Shown: positions 27,401 through 36,000 of the stretch, one piece after another | Position numbering within the stretch: the stretch's first letter is position 1 | How the letters are laid out: each line of letters begins with the position of its first letter | Assembly (NCBI GenBank): GCA_020073385.1 | Contig: JAIQFH010000010.1 | Location: forward strand, 1-64,000 | Origin: Terriglobia bacterium | Lineage (GTDB): Bacteria > Acidobacteriota > Terriglobia > Terriglobales > Acidobacteriaceae | Reading direction: 5' to 3' | Length of the DNA stretch: 64,000 bases | The notes under the pieces: generated by a model | Told to the model about the DNA's origin: nothing | The model's database searches: none | The model's input: only the letters and a program-made list of their open reading frames with translations | Program-made: the position numbers and the translations under genes

Positions 27401-30031
27401 AAGATCGCTGACCGAAGGATGGAACTCGCGGGTGATCGAGATCATTCGGCCAAGGAGCGTCCGAAAAGATCCGTTAAGGAGTAGCTCCGAGGTTTTCACC
27501 AGCCTTAGGCGGTGCTCGAGAATGTCCAGAACACATGCCGCCTGCTGCTCCATTCGCTGGTGTGATTTGTAGATCCAGAGCAAGGTCTCCTTCAGATTGG
27601 GTGAGCCATCCAGAGCGCGCACACCGTAATGAGCCAAAGCGCGACCCAGCGCATCGGCAAAGGCCTGCGGGAGTCCTTCACCATTGGTCTCGACCATGCG
27701 CAAGTAGGAGAAGAGGTAAGCCTCCGCGCTGGGATCTTCGCCCGCAGTGTGACGGTCCACTTCCGGTTCACGTTGAAACAGAGAACATATGTCGACAAAG
27801 ATGTTGAGGATCTCGATCTCGGACTGTCTTATTTCTTCACTGTTCGCAGGGCAGAGCTGTCTCCAGGAGGAAAGCTGGCGGGCACCCCCTGGGTCGATGT
27901 CAAAACCCAGCATGAGTTGGCGGAGTTCCTTGAGGCTCTCTCGGCAACGAGGCATAGCGTCCTCTCCGTTGCCGCTCGAGCTTTGGGAAGCGCCAAATAC
28001 CACGCGGTGGAAGGATGTGATCGTATCGTCGCTACTCGTGGCTTCGATTTGGACCAGCGGGGCGCCGGTATCGACCTGCACGTTCGGCATCGTCATTACC
28101 CTTCGGACTTTGCCGGAAAACTGAGCGACCACGTGCGTTTCCATTTTCATGGCTTCGAGAACAATCAACGGGTCCCCGACGGCAACCGTATCTCCCGGCT
28201 TCACCGCAATCGAAACCACCACTGCCGGAGCAGGCGCGTGTACTATGCCACCGTCATCTCGATCCACCCGATGCGATACACCATCGACTTCAATCCTGGA
28301 GCTCACTCCTTGCGTGATCGAGACAACGTGGAAGCGACGCCCGAGGGCAGTGAGCCAACCCTCGAACTGGCCCAGACGGTCGGTGCGAGCCTCGATCCGC
28401 TTTCCATCGACTTCCACCCTGTAGTCTTGAGGGCCGGTTCGATAGGTCTTTGTCGAGTAGAGTTGTCCGCGATAGCTCAGCGCCAAGGTGCGGCCAATCT
28501 CGCTCCGCACCTGCGGACGGCCACGCGCAGCGGATGCATAGAACTGTGCTTGTTCCACAGCCAGCTCGGCTTCGTATGCATCGATCGCGGCCTGCACCAA
28601 GGCGACATCGGCATGCTCGTGAGAGAGATGATCGCCGGCCGCTGCTACGCGGTCGAGCCATCGAATGTCCGCTTGCCCGTTCAATACCTCACTGCGGTTT
28701 AGCAGTTCCAGCAGAAATGCTTTATTACTTGCCCCGCCCTTAATGACGACGACACTATCCTGGAGCGCGCGCCGGAGACGAGAGAGCGCCTCCCCCCGGT
28801 TTTGACCATAGGCGATGATCTTGGCGACCATGGAGTCGAAGTCTGCCGGAACGGTCTCACCCTCGGCCACCCCCGTGTCCACGCGCACGCCGGGACCCGT
28901 GGCAATCCGAAAGCGTTCGACCAAGCCTGGGGCCGCAGCAAAACCGCTATCGCAGTCCTCCGCATTGAGTCGAGCCTCAATCGCGTGACCGGTACTGCGG
29001 GGGCACTCCCCTTCCAGACGACCGCCCCGCGCAACATGAATTTGAAGTTTCACCAGGTCGAGCCCGGTTGTGCACTCGGTAACCGGATGCTCTACCTGCA
29101 AACGTGTATTCACCTCCATGAACCAGAAGCGATGGGTCTCCGGTTCGTAGAGAAACTCAACGGTGCCGGCATTGCAGTATCCGGCGGCCTTGCTTAGACG
29201 AACCGCGGCTTCGCGTATCGCCTCATCTTCCTGTTGGGAAAGCACCGGGGAAGGCGATTCCTCGAGCACCTTCTGGTGTCGGCGCTGTATCGAGCAATCA
29301 CGCACGCCCACAGCCCACGTCGTCCCGTAGCGATCGGCAATAATCTGGACCTCGACGTGGCGCGCGCCCTGTACCAGTTGCTCAAGGTATACAGTGGGAT
29401 CGCCGAAAGCCTTGGCCGCTTCGGCTCGGGCACTCTCAAAAGCCTGGGGCAGTTGGGTCGCAGATTGCACGAGGCGGATCCCGCGGCCGCCTCCGCCCGC
29501 CGTTGCCTTAATAAGGAGTGGAAAGCTCAGGCGCTCAGCCTGAGAGCATGCGTCCGCGAGAGTCTCGACAGGTCCGCCGCTCCAGAGGGCGACCGGTATT
29601 TGGGACTGCTCTGCCAGCCGTTTCGCGGCGATCTTGTCGCCAAGCTGGCGCATCACCTCTCCCGGAGGCCCGATGAACACAATGCCCATCTCGCGACAAA
29701 GATCCGCAAATGCCGCGTGTTCCGCCACAAAGCCCCATCCCACCCAAACCGCGTCTGCGCGAGCGGCTGCGAGTGAACGTTCGAGCCGCTCGTAATCGAG
29801 GTAGCTACTCTTGGGTCGACGAGTGTCTGGGTCGATAAATTGGGCGGCGCCGAGAGACACTGCCTCGTCTGCTTCGCGGACGAACATGGCATGACGGTCA
29901 GGTTCCGTGAAGAGCGCGATGGTGCGCAACGGCACACTGTGCTCGTCCCGGAACTCCCGCGCCGCGTGGATGAAGCGCATGGCGGCTTCGCCGCGATTGA
30001 CAATAGCAACCCGTTGGAATTCATCTTGCAT
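24434..30031 (-). CDS. Single-chain acetyl-CoA carboxylase (BC-BCCP-central-CT), eukaryote-like layout
   Basis: About 1865 residues from the ATG at 30031 (GGAGG 5 bases before it; an upstream TTG at 30049 is less likely). Order: biotin carboxylase (VNRGEAAMRF at the start, ATP-binding KATAGGGGRGIRL, EVNTRLQVEHPVTE); biotinyl domain with VLEAMKMETHV, Lys-629 being the biotin site; a ~550-residue central region; then a full carboxyltransferase with both halves (GAKISMDSGVEN, GGISAEDNQGIGGYDRIMGVNGQAQYW in part; GTLFPQSSKKVARAI, VVVLANLSGFDGSPESM). Most bacteria split these functions over four proteins; one chain of this size recalls eukaryotic ACC (~2200 residues). It makes malonyl-CoA and lies 41 bases after the Pfa-like synthase gene, so it probably feeds that synthase. 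Other acyl-CoA substrates are possible. Confidence 0.9.
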   Translation of the reverse strand: MQDEFQRVAIVNRGEAAMRFIHAAREFRDEHSVPLRTIALFTEPDRHAMFVREADEAVSLGAAQFIDPDTRRPKSSYLDYERLERSLAAARADAVWVGWGFVAEHAAFADLCREMGIVFIGPPGEVMRQLGDKIAAKRLAEQSQIPVALWSGGPVETLADACSQAERLSFPLLIKATAGGGGRGIRLVQSATQLPQAFESARAEAAKAFGDPTVYLEQLVQGARHVEVQIIADRYGTTWAVGVRDCSIQRRHQKVLEESPSPVLSQQEDEAIREAAVRLSKAAGYCNAGTVEFLYEPETHRFWFMEVNTRLQVEHPVTECTTGLDLVKLQIHVARGGRLEGECPRSTGHAIEARLNAEDCDSGFAAAPGLVERFRIATGPGVRVDTGVAEGETVPADFDSMVAKIIAYGQNRGEALSRLRRALQDSVVVIKGGASNKAFLLELLNRSEVLNGQADIRWLDRVAAAGDHLSHEHADVALVQAAIDAYEAELAVEQAQFYASAARGRPQVRSEIGRTLALSYRGQLYSTKTYRTGPQDYRVEVDGKRIEARTDRLGQFEGWLTALGRRFHVVSITQGVSSRIEVDGVSHRVDRDDGGIVHAPAPAVVVSIAVKPGDTVAVGDPLIVLEAMKMETHVVAQFSGKVRRVMTMPNVQVDTGAPLVQIEATSSDDTITSFHRVVFGASQSSSGNGEDAMPRCRESLKELRQLMLGFDIDPGGARQLSSWRQLCPANSEEIRQSEIEILNIFVDICSLFQREPEVDRHTAGEDPSAEAYLFSYLRMVETNGEGLPQAFADALGRALAHYGVRALDGSPNLKETLLWIYKSHQRMEQQAACVLDILEHRLRLVKTSELLLNGSFRTLLGRMISITREFHPSVSDLAREVRYRYFDQPLFEQAWKKVYDEAEKHLTYLAAAPDAADARARIRTLIDCPLLLAGLFAGRFPAADLGLRLTMLEVLTSRYYKIRTLQNPNASTVDGHCYVCAEYDHEGKRIHVFAAYAEYRGLSSVANALLPAIAAVPANHDVVLDFHVCSNGKLSEAEKTQVEVQAMLSQIAFPRPIRRIVVAVAGVSQDQYASGMQHFTYRPRDGGYEEETLYRGVHPMIGKRLHLWRLSNFNIERLPSVADVYLLRAVARDNPKDERLIAAAEVRDVTPLRDEAGRIVQLPHLERMFMEALGTIRLFQSRRRPQERLYWNRVFLYVWPPLNLKPDELTDIVRRLAPETEGLGLEQVVVRARIPNPATGELRDMVVRVSSPVGSGLLITFRPADKLLPIKPLTAYDQKVIRVRQRGMVYPYEIIKMLTPAREDTRSEFPPGDFAEYDLDAEGRLVPVNRPYGQNKANIIVGVIRNFTNRYPEGMTRVLLLGDPSKDLGALAEAECRLIIGALDLAEEKGVPVEWFPISAGAKISMDSGVENMDWIAQVLRRLVQFTQAGGEVNLLINGINVGAQPYWNAEATMLMHTRGILVMTPKAAMVLTGKRALDYSGGISAEDNQGIGGYDRIMGVNGQAQYWARDLDEACHILFRHYEHTYILPGERFPRRAETIDPIDRDVQSYPHNKNGEEGFARVGEILSNETNPGRKRPFDIRRVMMATVDQDHAPLERWAGMRAAETAVVWDAHLGGYPVCLIGIESRSVPRMGFVPADGPDQWCAGTLFPQSSKKVARAINAASNNRPVVVLANLSGFDGSPESMRRLQLEYGAEIGRAVVNFKGPIVFCVISRYHGGAYVVFSRALNDHLEVAALEGTYASVIGGAPAAAVVFAGEVEARTRKDERLQALNQAMLQADGVEKGRLRAQWNELFKVVHSEKLGELANEFDHIHSVHRALSVGALNHILPPANLRPYLIDAVERGIRSEENVRGKTELEIVEAA

Positions 30032-30072
30032 GAGCGCCTCCGTGAACAATGGTGCTTGTATCGGGGCGTGCG

Positions 30073-33000
30073 TTAAGCCACGAGAACGGCCTCTGCTGAC
30101 ATGATGGCCTGCAGGCTTTTCAGATTTTCTTTGTCAACGCTATCGGAGAGAGCTACTGTCTGGTAACCAATGAGACGTAGGTAGCAGTTTCCGTTTTCGT
30201 CAAGAACTTCAGCGTCGAAACTTCCTCGAACCTCGTCAGGGGTGACTACGGCATACAAGCGGCCATCGGCCACGTTCGGCGTATGGAACTCGGAGACCTG
30301 GCGAACGCGCTGTGGCAAACCCATTCGACCCTGTATGCCAAGCTCCCAGATCCCGGCAGTTTGGAAGCAAAGCTCGATCAGCCGTGGTGCGATGACCGTG
30401 CTTAACTCTGACGGATGGTGATTGGGGGGCAAGCCTTTCGTCAGCAAACCAACGACGCGCTTTCCATCCCACCATGCCTTCTCCACTACCTGATACGCGG
30501 GCCCATGGAAATAGAGTCGATAAATGTCGGCCGCTTCGACGCAGGTTCCGGCCGGTGCGACAAATGCCCTCGCACCCGGCGTCTGGACGGCTTGTCTCGC
30601 GAGCCGCACACGCGCAGTGAAGTGCGTCGTTGCTTGCGGCTCTTTAGAGTTTGGAAGAGAGCGGTAGCCGATCAACCGGCAATCCGCCACCAACCCATCT
30701 TCCTGCGGATGAATCTGTGTCTCAATCCGAACGGTGCGGGGTTCGCTTCTGTAAAACTTGAGGGGCGCGATGAAGCTTATGTCTTCGATCGCCTCGACCC
30801 GCCATCCGGGAAGGAAGCACAGAGCAGCTTCAGCAAATGCCTCGATACCCATTACGCCCGGCAGAACCGGAGTCCCATCAATCTGATGATCATGCAGGAA
30901 AGGTTGAGCCGGCGGGTCGAGTGTTGTTTCGACCGCGTAGCCGTCGTAAAGATTCATGGAGGCAACTTTACCCGCCATGGGCCTCATGGCTGGTAACTGC
31001 TTCCCTGCTTCTGCGGACGAAGGATCTAGTCCACCAGTCGAATCCCATTCATTGAGCAAAACGCCAAGACGCTGGCCGATCACAATCTCGCCTCGCGTCG
31101 CACCGGCGGTGAGTTCGCGACGGATCAGCGGAATGCCGGCTTCCGGCGTCAGCATGTCGATTCCGGCGAGTTCCATTATCTTTGGGATCGAGCCGCGCGT
31201 GGCCATGCCGATTCCACCCCACGCCGTCCAGTCAATCGCAATGCCGCGCGTCGCGGGACGGGTGGTACGGAAATTCGATGTGATCTTGCATAGCAGATCA
31301 TTCGCGGAGCTGTAGTCGGTCTGTCCAGCGTTGCCGAACCGGCCTGCAATCGAACTGAACGCCACCGTCGCACCGAGGGGCATTTCACCAATTGCATGCA
31401 GCAGATTGAAGAATCCGTCGCTCTTGACGTCAAATACTAGGTCAAATTCTCGGGAATCCTTATCTGGCAGTGAATGGCTTCGCTCAATACCGCCGGCATG
31501 CAGCAGCACGTCGATGCGACCGCTGCGCTGACGTACCTGGTCGATGACCTTGGCGACTGCCTCCGCATCCGTGAGGTTGACGCTGAAGTAGTGTGGCGTG
31601 CCACCGGCCGCGCGCACGGCATCGATAGCGCTTTGAGCAGCTTGTGCCCGCTCCAGACTCGCGAGTTCCTTTTCGACGAGAGCTGGAGTAGCCCGTTCGC
31701 CGCGGGTCTGGATACGCGCAAACAGATCGCGTTTGAGGTTTTCCCTGTCGTTCACGAAGCGCTTCAGGTTAGGATTGTCCGGATCGGGCTTCGGCACTAG
31801 ATCAAGCAGATAGAAAGTGCCGCCAGATGCATTGGCCAGATCGGCGGTGATGGCGGAGACGATGCTTCCAGCCGCGCCGGTAATAACGAAGACTGTGTTC
31901 TTGTCGAACACCATGCCCGGTCGCCCATCGGTGGCGGGCTGCTCCTGCAAGCCGACCGTCCAGCGCTGGCCACTCGTGTATCCGATCTCAACCGCTCCCG
32001 GATCATGCAACGTTTCGGAGATCAGAAGATCGGCAACTTCGTTCGGCCTGCGCTTCGCGTCAAAGTCGACTGCCTTCACGAGGCATTCCGGGCGTTCCCG
32101 CTTGTACGTCTTGGCAAAACCAGTTACAGCGCCACCAAGAGGAGCTACTGCTCCAGCGTCGTCATATCCGTGATGTCCGCCGAGTGTCGTCGCAGTCACG
32201 AGGAACGTGCCCGGGCGGCTTACATGCCCATACAACACACGCATGGTGGTGTGCAGCAACTTCACTCGCACCCGCACGGCCTCGCGCCAGACAGTGGAGT
32301 CCATCTTGCGAAGGTCGCCTTCATTGTCGAGCGCGGTCAACCAGAAAACTCCGTTCACTGGCCTAGTTGCGGTCCAGGCTTTGAGAATGCCGGTCAATGT
32401 GTCGGCATCTGGACTTCCTTCAACGCAAAATACCTTGACTCCCAGCTCAGTGAGGCGTTCCGTCAGCGCTTGGCCCACGCCGCCCTTGTCGGGCATGAGT
32501 ACCACGCTGCTGTTTTGATCAAGCTTCACTCCGGTTGCCTTACAGACGCTGAGCGGAGGACGCAATGTCGCTACCGGCACGCGTCGGGGAATGTTGTTGG
32601 CCGCATCGAGGCTGGCGAGCACCGGGCGCACAGGCTGGACAGAAACCGAAGCTGTGGGCGCCGCTGATCTCTGTTCCTCTGGTGCTGGTTTCACGGAGGG
32701 CACCGAGGCCTTCGCCCGCGCGGACCGGTCGTGGGCAAACTTGATCACATGCGCCAAGGTTGGAAAATCACGCAGTTTTAAGGTTTCATCGCGCGGAATG
32801 TTGTATGCGGCTCGCACGGCCGCAAACATCTCCGCCTGTTTCACCGTATCGACGCCCAGATCTGCTTCCAGATCAAGATCCAGATCCAACATGTCTTCCG
32901 GATATCCAGTCTTTTCGGCCACGATCTGGAGAACCATCTTCTTGATGGGATCATCGGAATCGGCCGTCGTCACGAGTGGTGCAGCAGCAGGCGCGAGCAC

Positions 33001-36000
33001 CTCGGACGCAACCGCCGTGATTGAGACCGGCAACGGTGATGCCGGTGAAGCCAGTCCCAGCGCAGGCGCGCCGCCCAAGTCCGGCCGCTTCTCGTACACA
33101 AATCGAATCACGTGGGCCAGCGTGGGATAGTCGCGCAGTTTGCGGTTCTCGTCGCGCGGAATGTTATACAGCTCCCGGATAGCCGCGAACATCTCCGCCT
33201 GCTTGACGGTGTCGACTCCCAGGTCGGCTTCCAGGTCGAGGTCCAGGTCCAGCATGTCTTGCGGGTATCCAGTCTTCTCTACCATTAGCGCCAGGATGCG
33301 TTCCTTCACGGGATCGCCATCTTTGGCCGAGGTTTCCGCGGGCACTGCCCGGATCGCTTCGGCTCCGTGACTCTCCTCGACTCTTGGAGCTAAGACTTCC
33401 GTCGCTGGAACCAGGATTGGCACGGCTTGCGCAGCTCGAAGGTCGGGCCGCTTCTCGTACACGAACCTGATCACATGGGCGAGCGTCGGGAAGTCGCGCA
33501 GCTTGATTTTGTCGTCGCGGGCGATGCCGTACGCTTCACGGATCGTGGCCATCACTTCCGCCTGCTTTACTGTGTCGACGCCCAAATCCGCTTCGAGATC
33601 GAGATCCAGATCCAGCATGTCTACCGGATAGCCAGTCTTCTCAGCAACCAGCGCCAACACCCTGTCTTTTACGGGATCGCCTTGCGGAGCCGGTGTCACA
33701 GGGGCTGGCGGCACTGACATAGGCGCTTGCACTTGCACCGGCGATTCGACAACCGGGCTCGGCGTTGGCACGTGTGGTAAGTCGGCCACGGGAACCGGCG
33801 TCTTCGGAAGCACGGGGCGAAGGACGTCATTGGATTTCTGAGCAGCTTCCACCACTCGCGCTGCTGATCCCTGATCGCGTATCCGCAGTGTGCGATGCAC
33901 GACTTCCAGTTCTGCCGTGGGATAACCTGCGACTCGGCTCAGCCACGCTTTCCAGCAGTCCTCGTCGGCAATGCGATAGGCATAGCCCAGGGCATTGGGC
34001 CGGCGACGGACACCGTCCTTCGTTGCGACCCAACGCAGCAGTGTCATGCTGATTTGCGAACCAAAACCCGCGCCGAGGCGGATCGCGTATTCGATTGGAT
34101 ACGCACCACCCTTGGACAAATTCAAAGTGCCTAGCTCGGGATCAATCTCTTTGAAGTTGGCGACGGGCGGCACGATGCCAGTTTCCAGCGCCTTCACTGC
34201 AACCACATCCTCGATTCCAGTCCCCATCGCGTGACCGGTCATACCCTTCGTGTTCGCGATCACTACCTGATCTGCGGCATCGCCGAACACACGACGTAAC
34301 GCGTGAATCTCAGCGGAGGCACTGCCCCCGCGTGCTGGAGTGTAGGTTTCGTGAGAAACAAATACAGTGCGGGGCGCGATCTGCTGACGGGAAATACCAC
34401 TATGAGCTTCGGCCTGTGCGATCAGGTCTTCCATCACCTGGCCGATATGCTGTACGTCGAGGCGCGTACCGTGGAAAGCGCTATTGGCAGTGGCAGTGCT
34501 TAACACTTCGCAGATCGATTGCATTCCGCGTTCACGGGCCGCGTCCGCGCTCTCGACCACAAGGCCTGCAGCGCCCATCCCGACGATCAAGCCGTGGCGA
34601 CGGCGGTCAAAGGGAGTAGCAGCTTCTTCGACCACCTCGTCCGTGGCGGCCGCACCGCTCGCCAGGAACCCAGCACCAAACCATTCGATCAAATGGTCGG
34701 AGGTAACATCGTCGGACGAAACAATGATTACGCGGCGGCACCGTCCGGCGTAGATCCAGTCTTGCGCCAGCGCCACAGCTTGCGTGGTGCTTGCGCAGGC
34801 CGAATTGATTTGAGTATTCGGACCGCGGGCCCCAATAAATTCAGCGAACTGCGAATGCCCCATGGGCAGCGTTCTGAGCAGGAAGCGCCGGTCGAAGACA
34901 TAAGGCTCCTTCTCGATGGCGTCCCGTAAGTCTTCCGCACGGCGCTCAATCTCATGTTCGAGGATGGAATCACCATTCGACTTCGCGGTCCGCGCAAGCA
35001 GGGTTTCCAGCATTCCCAGTTGCTCACGGCGGGAGTGATCCGTGTAGTAGCGCGACATTTCGTCCGCGAACGAGTCGCAACCCGGAAAGGCAGAAGCAAA
35101 AATCACGCCGGTGTCGTCGCGTAAGGCATCCGGGAGGGCCCATCGATCCGGCAACTGCGAACCTTTGCTCGTCGTCTTGTAGCGCATGACCAGCGGGATG
35201 CCAGCATCGCGTAAGGCATCGATGCCCACGGCAATGGCCAGTTGGGTGTCGCGGTCGAGAGCCGCCCTACGGTCGGCGGAAACGCCGAATTCACTTTCCA
35301 GGTCGAATGCTCCGCCCCGTCCCGCCAGCTTGATGACATCGGCTACGTTGTTGATAGTTTCGAATGTGGGCCCGCCATTGTCACTCTTCATCAGGCGCGT
35401 GATGTGCTTGTCGAGCATGGCTTTGCGCAAACGAGTCGGGATGAGATCGATGAATTGATCGCCGCGCAGGATGCGAGCGAGGTTTGCATCATCAAAGATG
35501 TGCTCGGTGCCCGGCAGACCCAGAGCAGCGCCTGTAATGACGACTGGCTGGTAAGCCGGACGATGGTCTGGTTCACCCTGAATTTTCCGAGCACGCTCAA
35601 GGACCTCAGCGAAGAGGTGGCCGAGTTCAGAGAAATGATCGCCATTCGCTCGCGTCGCCTGTCGGGTGGCGGGTGCGGAAGTCTTCGCGACGAACTTGTC
35701 CGATTCGAACGGCAATGGTGCAACAAGAATGGATGCTTGTGGTTTCTCCGCCGGAACCTCGGCAGTACCGCGTCCCAGGCCCGCCGCGTATAGGCCGCAC
35801 AGCGCCTGGTTGAACGATGCGATGTCGCCGAACTTCGGATGATTGGTGAACAGCGACACCACGTCGCCCCGATCGCCGAGAACATCCTCGGCAAATCCCT
35901 GCAGCGCCTTTTTCGGCCCAACTTCCACGAAAATACGTGCGCCGGCTTCGTATAGTGTGCGCAGGCCTTTGATGAATTGAACGGGAGAAGCCACCTGCTT

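Noticed and set aside
27629-28702. A 357-codon open frame on the + strand
   Set aside because: It lies wholly antisense to the carboxylase gene, whose biotin-carboxylase and biotinyl motifs are continuous; the frame has no ribosome site and no recognisable product.
30032-30049. Six-residue N-terminal extension of the carboxylase from a TTG
   Set aside because: The ATG at 30031 has GGAGG at good spacing; the extension adds nothing conserved.
32760-33690. A CRISPR-like or satellite array suggested by the 363-base period
   Set aside because: The repeats are in frame and encode carrier domains; the spacing is that of a protein repeat.
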